This document shows, piece after piece, positions 1-8,421 of a stretch of DNA of 64,000 nucleotides. The position numbers and the translations under genes are program-made. The notes under the pieces are model-generated. The model was given only the letters and a program-made list of their open reading frames with translations. It had not been told where the DNA came from and made no database searches. Origin of the DNA: UBA4615 sp046046245 (GTDB lineage: Bacteria > Pseudomonadota > Gammaproteobacteria > Burkholderiales > Burkholderiaceae_E); the NCBI GenBank assembly GCA_046046245.1, contig JBJOKE010000073.1, forward strand, positions 11,956-75,955, written 5' to 3'. Position 1 is the stretch's first letter. The number at the start of each line of letters is the position of its first letter.

Positions 1-236
1 CCGGCGCGACCTACCTGCGCCCCACGCGCTTCGGCGACGACGTCGAGGTGCGCAGCGAGGTGGTCTCGTTCGAGACGAAGTCGTTCCGCATCGAGCACCG
101 GATCGTCTGCGGCGAGGAGCTGCGGCTGGAGGGCTTCGAGGTGCGCTTCCTCGGCGCGCCCCACCCCACCGACCCGCAGCGGCTGCGGGCGGCCGAGATC
201 CCGAGCTCGTTCCGCGCGGCGTTCGGGTTCGACTGA
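1..236 (+). CDS. Acyl-CoA thioesterase of the 4HBT hotdog family, 3' part only
   Basis: Only the last 77 residues are present; the reading frame is open from base 3 and the gene begins outside the window. The visible part reads as the C-terminal half of a hotdog-fold thioesterase of the 4-hydroxybenzoyl-CoA thioesterase group: a beta-strand pair around RFGDDVEV, the KSFRIEHRI strand and an EGFEVRF strand. Members hydrolyse acyl- or aroyl-CoA to the free acid in the cytoplasm. The active-site half is missing, so neither the substrate nor catalytic competence can be judged. It is followed by 75 bases of spacer before an acyl-CoA-synthetase-like gene on the same strand, which would suit CoA-thioester metabolism. 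Confidence 0.65.
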   Translation, partial: GATYLRPTRFGDDVEVRSEVVSFETKSFRIEHRIVCGEELRLEGFEVRFLGAPHPTDPQRLRAAEIPSSFRAAFGFD

Positions 237-299
237 GCAGCCGATCCGCGGCGCCCCGCCGGGCTTGATACCCGTCATCCCCGCGCCGCGGGCGGGCAC

Positions 300-305
300 C
301 ATAAT
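300..305 (+). promoter_or_regulatory. -10-like hexamer six bases before a start codon
   Basis: CATAAT is followed by exactly six bases and then the ATG at 312. If it is a -10 element, transcription would begin at or next to the A of the ATG, giving a leaderless mRNA. No -35 is seen at normal spacing; a TTGATA at 265-270 lies 29 bases upstream, which is too far. Confidence 0.4.
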
Positions 306-311
306 CGGCGG

Positions 312-3029
312 ATGAGCCGACACCGCCTCTCCCCGCTGCTGGATCCGACGTCCGTCGCGCTGTATGGCGCCACCGACCGCGAAGGCGCGATCGCCCGGCT
401 GCTGCTGCAGACCCTGCAGGCGGGCGGCTTCGGGGGCAGGATCGCCGCGATCGATCCGACGCGGACCGAGGTGCTCGGCGTGCGCTGCGCGGCGAGCGCC
501 GCCGCGCTCGACTTCGTGCCGGACGTGGCGCTGGCCGCGGTGCCGGCCGACGCGCTCGCCGGCGTCGTCGACGACTGCGCGGCCAAGGGCACGCGCTTCG
601 TCGTGGTCTACTCGACGGACTTCGACCCGTCGGCCGACCACGGACACGACGAGCAGGACGCGCTGCTGCGCCACGCGCGGGCGAAGGGCGTGCGGATCGT
701 CGGCCCTCACTGCATGGCGCTGATGCGGCCGGGCAGCGGCTTCGATGCGGGCTTCTCGCCGGGCCGGGTCAAGCCGGGCCGCGTCGCGCTGCTGTCGCAG
801 TCGGGCGCGGTGCTCAGCGCGCTGCTCGACTGGGCCGCGCCCTCGGGCATCGGCTTCTCGTCGGTGCTGTCGCTCGGTCGCGCGCTCGACCTCGACTTCG
901 GCGAGCTGCTCGACTGGTACCTGTTCGACCACCAGACCGACAGCGTGCTGCTCTACCTCGAGGGCGTGCACGACGCGCGCGGCTTCATGTCGAGCGTGCG
1001 CGCGCTGTCGCGCGTGAAGCCGGTGGTCATCATGAAGGCCGGCCGCGACACCGGGCCGGGGCGTGCCGCAGGCGCCTCGCACTCCGACGCGCTGACCGGC
1101 AACGACCGCGTGTTCGACGCGGCGATCGCGCGGGCCGGCGCCGTGCGCGCGAACACCACGTTCCAGCTGCTCGCGGCGGCGCGGCTGCTCGCGCTGCGCA
1201 AGCGTCCCGGCGGGCCGCGGCTGGCGATCGTCGCCAACGGCGGCGGGCCGGGCGTGATCGCGGCCGACGCGGTCGCGGCCAGCCCGCTCGAGCTCGCCGC
1301 GCTGTCGGAGGCGACGGTGGCCGCGCTCGACGCGGCGGTGCCCGGACGCGGCTCGCACCGCAACCCGGTCAACGTGCTGACCGACGCCGATGCGGGGCGC
1401 ATCGAGGCCGCGCTGAAGGCGGTGCTCGCGGATCCGGGCGTGGACGCCGCGCTGGCGCTCTTCGTTCCGCAGACCGTCACCTCGTCCGACCGGGCCGCCG
1501 AGGCGATCGTGCGCGCGGCCGCGGACCAGCCCAAGCTGGTCGCCGCGGTGCTCGCCGGCGGCGCGTCGGCCGCGGCCGGCCAGCGCCGCCTCGACCAGGC
1601 CGGCATCCCGCAGTTCCTGTCGCCCGAGAACGCGGTCGATGCGCTCGGGCTGCTGCAGAGCTTCGCGAACAACCAGCAGAAGCTGCGCCAGACGCCGGTC
1701 GCGATCGACGAGGGCTACGCGCCCGACGTGGCCGCGGCCGAGGCGCTGTACCACAAGGTGCTGGCCGAGGGCCGGACGCTGCTCGACGAGGTCGAGTCGA
1801 AGACGCTGCTCGGCTTCTTCGGCATCGAGGCGCCGCCGTCGATCGTCGCGGCCGACCCGCAGGGCGCGGCGGCGGCCGCGTCGCGGCTGGGCTTCCCCGT
1901 GGTGCTGAAGGTGCTGTCGCCGGACATCGGCCACAAGTCCGACGTGGGCGGCGTGCGGATCAACGTGCAGTCGTGCGCGGCCGCGCACGCGGCGGCCGAG
2001 GACATCCTCGAGAGCGTCGCGCGGATCCGGCCCGATGCGCGGATCGCCGGCCTCGTCGTGCAGCCGATGGTCCGCACCCGCCACCAGCGCGAGGTCTACC
2101 TCGGGATGGCGACCGATCCGATGTTCGGCGCGGTGATCGCGTTCGGCGCGGGCGGCGTGGCGGTCGAGCAGATCGACGACGTGGCGATCGGACTGCCGCC
2201 GCTGAACCCGCTGCTCGCGCGCTCATTGGTCGCGCGCACGCGGGTGGCGCGGCTGCTGCGCGCCTACCGCAACGTGCCCGGGATCGACTTCCCGAAGCTC
2301 GAGCAGACGCTGGTGCGCTTCTCGGCGCTGGTGTGTGCATGCCCGTGGATCGCGAGCCTCGACATCAATCCGCTGGTGGTCGACGAGGATCGCGTGACCG
2401 CGCTCGACGCGCGGATCGAGGTCAAGACCCCGGCCGACACGATGAAGGTCCGCTGGCGCGGCGCCTACGGCCATCTCGCGATCCATCCGTATCCGCGCGA
2501 GCTCGAGGAGACGGTGACGCTGAGGAACGGCGAGGTCGTGCTGCTGCGGCCGATCCGGCCCGAGGACGCCGCGCTCGAGCGCGAGTTCGTCGCGCGGCTG
2601 TCGCCGCAGACGCTCTACCGCCGATTCATGATGCCGGTGAAGGAGCTGTCGGACGCGATGATCGAGCGCTTCACGCAGATCGACTACGACCGCGAGCTGG
2701 CGCTGGTGGCGCTGCACCGCGACGGGGGCGGCACGCCGGGCGGGCCGGGCTCGCGCCTGGTCGGGGTCGCGCGGATCATCCCGACCTGGGAGGACGGCGT
2801 GGCCGAGTTCGCGATCGTCGTCGGCGACTGGATGCAGCACTCGGGGCTGGGCCGCGAGCTGATGCTGCGCCTGTTCGACGCCGGCCGCGCGCGCGGCTAC
2901 TCGGTGATCGAGGGGATCGTGCTCGGCGAGAACCTGTCGATGCTGCGGTTCTGCGAGCGGCTGGGGTTCAGGATCAAGCTGAATCCGGACGATCCGGCCG
3001 AGCGGATCGCGCGCAGGGCGCTCGACTGA
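312..3029 (+). CDS. Bifunctional acyl-CoA synthetase-like / GNAT protein acetyltransferase (Pat/YfiQ type)
   Basis: The 905-residue protein has the domain order of bacterial protein lysine acetyltransferases such as Pat/YfiQ: an N-terminal CoA-binding Rossmann domain (about 10-105), succinyl-CoA-ligase-like domains (about 150-440), an ATP-grasp domain (about 490-700) and a C-terminal GNAT domain (about 735-900). In NDP-forming acyl-CoA synthetases a histidine in a SHTGALAG-like motif is phosphorylated; here the site reads SHSDALTG with His at about residue 257, so it is conserved. Known relatives acetylate and silence acetyl-CoA synthetase and other enzymes in response to acetyl-CoA. The start is the ATG behind the CATAAT box; no clear Shine-Dalgarno sequence is present. 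A purely synthetase role is possible, but the GNAT domain favours protein acetylation. Confidence 0.85.
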   Translation: MSRHRLSPLLDPTSVALYGATDREGAIARLLLQTLQAGGFGGRIAAIDPTRTEVLGVRCAASAAALDFVPDVALAAVPADALAGVVDDCAAKGTRFVVVYSTDFDPSADHGHDEQDALLRHARAKGVRIVGPHCMALMRPGSGFDAGFSPGRVKPGRVALLSQSGAVLSALLDWAAPSGIGFSSVLSLGRALDLDFGELLDWYLFDHQTDSVLLYLEGVHDARGFMSSVRALSRVKPVVIMKAGRDTGPGRAAGASHSDALTGNDRVFDAAIARAGAVRANTTFQLLAAARLLALRKRPGGPRLAIVANGGGPGVIAADAVAASPLELAALSEATVAALDAAVPGRGSHRNPVNVLTDADAGRIEAALKAVLADPGVDAALALFVPQTVTSSDRAAEAIVRAAADQPKLVAAVLAGGASAAAGQRRLDQAGIPQFLSPENAVDALGLLQSFANNQQKLRQTPVAIDEGYAPDVAAAEALYHKVLAEGRTLLDEVESKTLLGFFGIEAPPSIVAADPQGAAAAASRLGFPVVLKVLSPDIGHKSDVGGVRINVQSCAAAHAAAEDILESVARIRPDARIAGLVVQPMVRTRHQREVYLGMATDPMFGAVIAFGAGGVAVEQIDDVAIGLPPLNPLLARSLVARTRVARLLRAYRNVPGIDFPKLEQTLVRFSALVCACPWIASLDINPLVVDEDRVTALDARIEVKTPADTMKVRWRGAYGHLAIHPYPRELEETVTLRNGEVVLLRPIRPEDAALEREFVARLSPQTLYRRFMMPVKELSDAMIERFTQIDYDRELALVALHRDGGGTPGGPGSRLVGVARIIPTWEDGVAEFAIVVGDWMQHSGLGRELMLRLFDAGRARGYSVIEGIVLGENLSMLRFCERLGFRIKLNPDDPAERIARRALD

Positions 3030-3131
3030 CGGGGGGGCCGTGCCCCGGCCGGGCGGTCGGCCGCGCGCGGCGCGGCGCCGCTGGGCGGCGCGCCGCGACG
3101 CGCGGGCGCCGCGGCGGTCGCCCGCGGGCGG

Positions 3132-3554
3132 TCAGAACAGCGCGAAGCCCTCGACGCCGTAGGTGGTGCGGAAGTGGTCGGCGAGCGCGCGGGCGCGCAG
3201 GCGGGCGTCGTCGACCTCGCCGATCGTCTCCTCGTGGCGGGCCGACTGCACGATCGCCACCGACAGCATCTCGCTGAAGTGCTCGACCGACTCGGCGCCG
3301 GCACCGCCCCAGCGCACGCGCAGCAGGTCGACGCCCTCGGGCGAGGCCTGCGGGTCGGCGACCGGATGCAGCGCGGTCACCAGGTGACCGTGGACCAGGT
3401 TGCGGACAGCCTCCACCTCCGACGATCGGACCGAGCGGATCGGCGCGAAGCCGGCCAGCTGGCTCATGAACTCGACCGCCTTCTGGGCGGCGGTCTTGTC
3501 GCGCGTGGGGCTGCGCGGCGCGGCGCGGTCGGCGAGGGCGAGGTCGTGCTGCAT
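3132..3554 (-). CDS. Conserved hypothetical protein
   Basis: A 140-residue soluble protein that I do not recognise. It starts at the ATG ending at 3554, which has AAGGA seven bases upstream; an in-frame ATG 63 bases further upstream has no such support and would add a low-complexity leader. The chain is mixed alpha/beta with many charged residues, no signal peptide and no membrane segment. The C-terminal half is rich in predicted helix. It faces the acetyltransferase gene tail to tail across about 100 G+C-rich bases that can form several imperfect hairpins. No function is proposed. Confidence 0.6.
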   Translation of the reverse strand: MQHDLALADRAAPRSPTRDKTAAQKAVEFMSQLAGFAPIRSVRSSEVEAVRNLVHGHLVTALHPVADPQASPEGVDLLRVRWGGAGAESVEHFSEMLSVAIVQSARHEETIGEVDDARLRARALADHFRTTYGVEGFALF

Positions 3555-3677
3555 GGGTGAGTCCTTGTCTTGGGCCGCGCGCGGGACGCGCACCGCCGGT
3601 GACTCCATTGTCGGCACGGATGCGGCGGCGCTGGAGCCGGGAGGCAGCGCGACCCGACGGACGGATGGCCGGGCCGA

Positions 3678-4049
3678 TCAGCGCGCGCGCAGCGCGGCCG
3701 CGGCGAGGCAGCCCCAGCCCGCGAGGAAGGCGGCCCCACCCAACGGGGTGACCGCGCCGAGCCCCCGCACGCCGCTCAGCGCGAGCGCGTAGAGGCTGCC
3801 GCTGAACAGCACGGTGCCGACCAAGAAGGCCCAGCCCGCGGCCTCGACGAGCCGCGAGCGCCAGGCGCCGGCGGCCTGCGCGACCGCGAGCAGCGCGAGC
3901 GCGTGGACGGTCTGGTAGCGCGCGGCGGTCTCCCAGACCGCGAGCGCCTCGGGCGACAGCCTCGCCTTCAGCGCGTGTGCACCGAATGCGCCGGCGGCCA
4001 CCGCGACGGCCGCCGACAGCGCGCCGAGCACGACCCAGCGGCGGTTCAC
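3678..4049 (-). CDS. DUF423 family small membrane protein
   Basis: A 123-residue protein made almost entirely of four hydrophobic helices, matching the DUF423 (YgdD-like) family in length and pattern: an N-terminal GAFGAHALK motif, a central YQTVHALALL helix, and SGSLYALAL followed by TPLGGAAFLAGW near the end. The biochemical function of the family is unknown. The start is taken as the GTG at 4049, whose first bases overlap the TGA of the upstream hydrolase gene (GTGA), so the two genes are likely translationally coupled. There is no in-frame ATG giving a sensible length. Confidence 0.85.
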   Translation of the reverse strand: MNRRWVVLGALSAAVAVAAGAFGAHALKARLSPEALAVWETAARYQTVHALALLAVAQAAGAWRSRLVEAAGWAFLVGTVLFSGSLYALALSGVRGLGAVTPLGGAAFLAGWGCLAAAALRAR

Positions 4050-4981
4050 GACGAGGCGCTCGGCGCGGGCGCGACGTCGTCGTCCTCGTCCTCGTCGACC
4101 TCGGGCGGCCGGCCGGCCGCGGCGGAGCCGCCGGCGCGCGACGGCGGCGCGCGCATCGCGCGCTCGGACAGCCAGCGCAGCAGGTCGCGCTCGAAGCGGC
4201 GGCGCTCGCGGTCGTGGTGGACCTCGTGGCGGCAGCCCGGATAGAGGCGCAGCGCGTGGTCGGGATGGCCGCAGGCGGCGGCGAACCGGCGGCTGCCCTC
4301 GGGCGAGTTGATCGGATCGTCGGCCCCGTGCAGCAGCAGCAGCGGACACGGGAACTCGGCCGCCCGCTCGAGCGTCGCGGCCATCGTGCGCAGGATCTCG
4401 GCGCCCCAGCGCATCGACGCGCGGCCGTGCACCAGCGGGTCCGACAGGTAGGCGTAGACCTCGGCGTCGTCGCTCGAGATGCCGGCCGGGTCGAGGCCGA
4501 GCTCCACGGTCGTGCGCGGTGCGAGCCGCGACAGCAGCCGCGCGGCCAGCTCGCGCAGCGGCCGGCGCGGCGTACCCTGCACGAGCGCGGGACCGCTCGC
4601 GATCACGCCGGCCAGGCCCTGCGGCGCGTGCAGCGCGTGGTCGAGCACGATCAGCCCGCCCATGCTGTGACCGAACAGGAAGACCGGCCGTCCCGGCGCG
4701 AGCGAGCCGGCGAGCGACACGATGGCCGCGGCGTCGCGCCGGTAGTCGGCCCAGCCGTCGATGTGGCCGCGCGGGCCCGGCGAGCGGCCGAAGCCGCGCA
4801 GGTCCGCCGCGCCCACCGCGAAACCGGCGCCGAGCAGCGCGCGATGCAGGTCGGCGTAACGGCCGGCGTGTTCGCCGAAGCCGTGGACCATCGCCACGGC
4901 GCCCTTGGGCGTGCCGGCGGGGCGCAGCGCGAGGCCGGCGAGCTCGAGGCCGTCGGCGGTCCTCAGGATGGTTTCGGACAT
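4046..4981 (-). CDS. Alpha/beta hydrolase, lysophospholipase / monoacylglycerol lipase-like
   Basis: The 311-residue protein has the serine hydrolase layout of bacterial monoacylglycerol lipase/lysophospholipase homologues. HGFGEHAGRY near residue 33 forms the oxyanion region, GHSMGG gives nucleophile Ser106, HGADDPI gives the acid near 221-222, and PGCRHEV gives His252. It probably cleaves acyl esters in the cytoplasm; the substrate is not evident. Residues from about 277 form a low-complexity acidic tail (a run of Asp/Glu) not needed for the fold. The gene is divergent from the gene at 5047 across 65 bases and overlaps the DUF423 gene downstream. Confidence 0.85.
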   Translation of the reverse strand: MSETILRTADGLELAGLALRPAGTPKGAVAMVHGFGEHAGRYADLHRALLGAGFAVGAADLRGFGRSPGPRGHIDGWADYRRDAAAIVSLAGSLAPGRPVFLFGHSMGGLIVLDHALHAPQGLAGVIASGPALVQGTPRRPLRELAARLLSRLAPRTTVELGLDPAGISSDDAEVYAYLSDPLVHGRASMRWGAEILRTMAATLERAAEFPCPLLLLHGADDPINSPEGSRRFAAACGHPDHALRLYPGCRHEVHHDRERRRFERDLLRWLSERAMRAPPSRAGGSAAAGRPPEVDEDEDDDVAPAPSASS

Positions 4982-5046
4982 GGAAGGTTTCGACAGCGGT
5001 CGGGGGCAGGACTAGACTACATCGTACCGGCCGGTGCTCCCTCCCC

Positions 5047-5421
5047 ATGCAGAAGGCGCTCTACCTCATCGACTCGATCGCCGTCGTCGACCCCTCGATG
5101 GCGGGCGCGGTCGTCGTCAGCGGCTCGCACGGCGGCGTCTCCGCGGCACGCTACGTGCTCGGCATGCCGGCGAAGCCGCATGCGGTCTTCTTCAACGATG
5201 CGGGCATCGGCAAGGAGGGAGCCGGGATCGTCGGCCTGGCGATGCTCGAGCAGGTCTCGGTGATCGCGGCCACCTACTCGCACGAGTCCGCGCGGATCGG
5301 CGAGGCGGCCGACGGGCTCGACAGCGGCGTCATCAGCCGCGTCAACGACTCGGCGATCCGTGCCGGGCTGCGCGCCGGCCAGCGGGTGGCCGACGTGGTC
5401 GCCCGGCTGCGCGGCGGCTGA
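5047..5421 (+). CDS. Conserved hypothetical protein with small alpha/beta fold
   Basis: A 124-residue soluble protein of unknown function. It opens with a hydrophobic strand, then SGSHGGVSAARY, FNDAGIGKEGAGI and SHESARIGEA segments, each conserved-looking and rich in Gly, Asp and Ser, as in nucleotide- or metal-binding loops, but I cannot assign a family. The ATG at 5047 is the first start giving this globular sequence. It is divergent from the hydrolase at 4981 and lies about 90 bases before the methyltransferase gene on the same strand. Coding potential is good: codon third positions are strongly G/C and there is no low-complexity sequence. Confidence 0.65.
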   Translation: MQKALYLIDSIAVVDPSMAGAVVVSGSHGGVSAARYVLGMPAKPHAVFFNDAGIGKEGAGIVGLAMLEQVSVIAATYSHESARIGEAADGLDSGVISRVNDSAIRAGLRAGQRVADVVARLRGG

Positions 5422-5512
5422 CGCGGGGCGCCGCGGCCGCCGGCGCGGCCGATTGCGATCGCGTCGCCTCGCTGTCAAGCTCGCGGTCCGTCCGCGACCG
5501 CCCCGCCCCGCC

Positions 5513-6358
5513 ATGCGCTCCTTCGCCCGCCGCTCCGTCCTCGCCGCGCTGATCGCCGGCCCGCTGGCCGCCTGCTCGACCGGCGGTGCCGGCGACGACC
5601 GGTACCGCCCGCTGGTCGGGCAGAGCGGCAAGGACGTGATGTGGGTGCCGACGCTCGACGGGCTGGTGCTGCCGATGCTCGAGCTCGCGGCGGTGACGGC
5701 CGACGACCTCGTGGTGGATCTCGGCTCCGGCGACGGCAAGATCCCGATCTGGGCGGCCCGCCGGTTCGGCGCGCGTGCGGTGGGGATCGAGTACGACGGG
5801 CAGCTGTCGGCGCTCGCGCAGCGCAACGCCGAGCGCGCCGGCGTGACCGACCGGGTGCGGATGGTCCACGGCGACATCTTCAAGGAGGACTTCTCGCAGG
5901 CGACGGTGCTGACGCTCTACCTCGGGCAGGCGCTGAACCTGAAGCTGCGGCCGACGATCCTCGCGATGCGCCCCGGCACGCGCGTGGTGTCGAACGCCTT
6001 CGACATGGACACCTGGGAGCCCGACCGCACGGTTCGGCTGGCCGACCAGAACCCGCTGTTCCTGTGGATCGTCCCGGCCCGCGTGGCCGGCGACTGGACG
6101 CTCGACGGACTGCCCGGCGGCGGGCCGGCGACGCTGCGGCTCGAGCAGCGCTTCCAGGTGGTGCGCGGCACCCTGACCGGCGCGGACCAGCGCGCGGTGC
6201 CGGTCGAGGGCAGGCTGGACGGCACGCGGCTCGCGCTCGAATCGCAGGACGGCGCGGCGCGGCGCAGGCTGGTGCTCGACGCGACGGGCGACGCGCTGCG
6301 GGGCACGCTCGGGTCGGACGCATCGCGGCCGGTCACGGGGCGGCGCGCGGCGCGCTGA
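5513..6358 (+). CDS. Class I SAM-dependent methyltransferase with lipoprotein signal
   Basis: The 281-residue protein begins with FARRSVLAALIAG and a lipobox LAAC (Cys21), so it looks exported and lipidated. The twin arginines at 6-7 leave open Sec or Tat export. The mature part contains a class I methyltransferase motif I, DLGSGDGK (about 69-76), a GIEYD motif II and a GDIF segment, followed by a strand-rich C-terminal domain from about residue 200. S-adenosylmethionine is not expected outside the cytoplasm, so either the signal is not used as predicted, export is Tat-dependent with bound cofactor, or the enzyme has another role. The start at 5513 is the first ATG giving this signal; no Shine-Dalgarno sequence is clear. 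Confidence 0.75.
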   Translation: MRSFARRSVLAALIAGPLAACSTGGAGDDRYRPLVGQSGKDVMWVPTLDGLVLPMLELAAVTADDLVVDLGSGDGKIPIWAARRFGARAVGIEYDGQLSALAQRNAERAGVTDRVRMVHGDIFKEDFSQATVLTLYLGQALNLKLRPTILAMRPGTRVVSNAFDMDTWEPDRTVRLADQNPLFLWIVPARVAGDWTLDGLPGGGPATLRLEQRFQVVRGTLTGADQRAVPVEGRLDGTRLALESQDGAARRRLVLDATGDALRGTLGSDASRPVTGRRAAR

Positions 6359-6365
6359 CCGGACG

Positions 6366-6387
6366 GCGCGCCGAACCCTCGGCGCGC
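6366..6387. terminator. Stem-loop between convergent genes
   Basis: Perfect 9-bp arms GCGCGCCGA and TCGGCGCGC enclose a 4-base loop, seven bases after the methyltransferase stop and facing the convergent DUF3617 gene. There is no T-tract, so it may protect a 3' end or assist Rho rather than act as a full intrinsic terminator. Confidence 0.45.
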
Positions 6388-6424
6388 GGCCGGCACCCGG
6401 GCCCGCGAGCGGCCCGGCGGGGGG

Positions 6425-6949
6425 CTACTTCTTCGGCGCCTTCGCCGCGCCGGCGCCCATCATCTCGTTGACGTTGACGCGGCCCATGCCGCCGGGCATC
6501 TCCATGTCGCCGGGCTTCCAGCCGGCCGGGCAGGCGCCGGCCCACTTCGCGAGCATCGTGACCTTGCTCTGCGAGATGCCGCCCATCGGGGGCGAGTACT
6601 TCACGTCGACCTCGCCCTTGTAGCCCTTGTCGAAGTCGCCGGCGAAGACGCTGCGGCTGGTGGCCACCGAGTTGCCGTAGCGGCACTCGGACTCGCCGAC
6701 CCAGCGGTCGCCGTCGCGGGTCAGCACGTTGCGCGAGCACTGCTGCTGACCCATGCCCTGGGCCATCCGCTGCATCTGCGCGTCGGTCTTCTCGTCGATG
6801 CACTGCCGCATGGTCTGCGACGGCGCGTTGGTGACCTGCATCGTGATCTCCCAGAGCCCGGGCTTGCGCGAGGGCAGCTCCTGGGACGGGGCCGCGACCG
6901 GGGCGGCGGCGACGGCGATCGCGAGCAGGGCGCGGCGGACGGCGGACAT
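6425..6949 (-). CDS. DUF3617 family exported protein
   Basis: A 174-residue protein with a cleavable Sec signal (about residues 1-23) followed by KPGLWEIT, the start of the DUF3617 domain. Paired cysteines (RQCID, QQCSRN, ESECRY, GACPAG) suggest disulfides in the periplasm. The ATG ending at 6949 is preceded by GGAG at good spacing; the longer frame upstream lacks one. The family is common in proteobacteria and has no known activity. The gene is convergent with the methyltransferase and divergent from the DUF1254 gene. Confidence 0.8.
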   Translation of the reverse strand: MSAVRRALLAIAVAAAPVAAPSQELPSRKPGLWEITMQVTNAPSQTMRQCIDEKTDAQMQRMAQGMGQQQCSRNVLTRDGDRWVGESECRYGNSVATSRSVFAGDFDKGYKGEVDVKYSPPMGGISQSKVTMLAKWAGACPAGWKPGDMEMPGGMGRVNVNEMMGAGAAKAPKK

Positions 6950-7119
6950 GGCGGCTCCGGGATCCGTGGGGGTCCCGGCACTGTAGCGCAGCGACCGGCG
7001 GGGCGCCCGCGCATCGTGGATCCGTCGGGGACCCACGCGGACCGCGGCGCCTCGGGACGCCGCCGCGACGGGGCGCGGCAGGACCGGAACGCACGGCGGG
7101 GCGCGCCTGCGCGCGCCCG

Positions 7120-7125
7120 TATGAT
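7120..7125 (+). promoter_or_regulatory. -10-like hexamer six bases before a start codon
   Basis: TATGAT, one mismatch from the sigma-70 consensus, ends six bases before the ATG at 7132. No -35 hexamer or Shine-Dalgarno sequence accompanies it. The arrangement is that of a leaderless transcript and matches other starts in this window. Confidence 0.45.
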
Positions 7126-7131
7126 GACCCG

Positions 7132-8412
7132 ATGCAGACCCCCACCGACCTCGACGCGCGGATCGCCGACGCGTCGCTCTACGCCTTCGCCGTCCACGAC
7201 CTCGCGCGCACCCGCTGGAACGCGACCGAGAACGCGGCGAACCCGTCCCGCTTCGACGCGAACACGCTGTCCCACGCGCGCCGCCTGCTCGACCATCGCG
7301 ACCGCTGGATCACGATGCCGAACAACGACACGCTCTACTCGATCGCATGGCTCGACCTGTCGGCGGGTCCGGTGCGCTTCGCGTATCCGGCGATGGGCGA
7401 GCGCTACTTCAGCGTCGCGTTCCTCGATCCGTGGACCGACAACGCGGCCCTGGTCTCGCGCCGCACGCACGGCGGCGACGCGCGCACGCTGTGGCTCGCG
7501 CCGCCCGGCTGGACGGGCGCACCGCCCGAGGGCGCGACGCCGCTGCGGATGGCGTCGAACGACCTGTGGCTGCTGGGCCGCGTGCTGATCGATGGCGAGC
7601 CGGACCTGCCGGCGGTGCATGCGCTGCAGGACGCGATGCGGCTCGACGCGCCCGCGTCCGCGCGACGCTGGGCCACCCTGCCCGACGAGCGCGACCCGCG
7701 CGCGTTCCTCGCGCTCGCCAACGAGGCGCTCGGCCGCAACCCGGTGCCGGGGCGCGACGCGGCGCTGCTCGCGCGCTGCGCGCCGGTGGGCCTGGTGCCG
7801 GGCGCGGTCGACGCCTGGTCCGAGCTCGACGAGCCGGTCCGCGAGGCCTGGGCGCGCGGCATGGCCGAGCTGCGGCAGCGGCTGCGGCCGGGCGATCCGG
7901 CGCGCCGGTCGCAGGTCGGCCCGCACTGGTACTCGGGACTGGACCACATCGGCCGCTTCGGCGAGGACCACGGCTACCGCGCGATGATCGCGCTGCTGGG
8001 GCTGGGCGCGCTGCCGCGCGAGGAGGCGATCTACGCCACCTGCGCGCAGTCGGCCGACGGCGCCCGCCTCGAGGGCACGACGCCCTGCACGCTGTCCGTG
8101 CCGGCCGACCTGCCGGTGGGCGCGTTCTGGTCGCTGTCGATGTACCGGATGGAGCCCGACGGCCGCGGCTTCTTCGTCGACAACCCGGTCGACCGGTACA
8201 CGATCGGCGACCGCACGCCGGGCGTCGAGCGCGAGGCGGACGGCTCGCTGGTGGTGAGGCTGCAGCACGACGCGCCCGCGGACGCGCGCGGCCGCGCGAA
8301 CTGGCTGCCGGCACCCGAGGGGCGCTACGTGCTGAACTGGCGTCTGTACGAGCCGGGGGCGGGGCTGGTCGACCGGAGCTTCGCGCTGCCCGGGGTGCGG
8401 CGGACGGGCTGA
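7132..8412 (+). CDS. DUF1254/DUF1214 domain protein
   Basis: The 426-residue protein combines the DUF1254 domain (about 20-120, with MPNNDTLYSIAWLDL) and the DUF1214 domain (about 320-420, with FWSLSMYRMEPDGRGFFVDNP), the usual pairing in this widespread family of unknown function. No signal peptide is evident at this start, although many relatives are exported. The start ATG lies behind a TATGAT box with a six-base gap. The gene meets the TRAP permease gene tail to tail with only nine bases between stops, so it is not part of that operon. Confidence 0.8.
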   Translation: MQTPTDLDARIADASLYAFAVHDLARTRWNATENAANPSRFDANTLSHARRLLDHRDRWITMPNNDTLYSIAWLDLSAGPVRFAYPAMGERYFSVAFLDPWTDNAALVSRRTHGGDARTLWLAPPGWTGAPPEGATPLRMASNDLWLLGRVLIDGEPDLPAVHALQDAMRLDAPASARRWATLPDERDPRAFLALANEALGRNPVPGRDAALLARCAPVGLVPGAVDAWSELDEPVREAWARGMAELRQRLRPGDPARRSQVGPHWYSGLDHIGRFGEDHGYRAMIALLGLGALPREEAIYATCAQSADGARLEGTTPCTLSVPADLPVGAFWSLSMYRMEPDGRGFFVDNPVDRYTIGDRTPGVEREADGSLVVRLQHDAPADARGRANWLPAPEGRYVLNWRLYEPGAGLVDRSFALPGVRRTG

Positions 8413-8421
8413 GCGCGCCGA

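Noticed and set aside
265..305. TTGATA and CATAAT as a classical sigma-70 promoter pair
   Set aside because: The spacing is 29 bases, far beyond the usual 16-19.
3030..3131. Intrinsic terminator between the acetyltransferase and the convergent hypothetical gene
   Set aside because: Several G+C-rich imperfect hairpins are possible but none is dominant and no T-run follows.
1960..3304. Several long open frames on other strands and frames over the acetyltransferase gene
   Set aside because: They are Arg/Ala/Pro-rich shadows of a well-supported gene, as expected at 72% G+C where stop codons are rare; none shows a domain.
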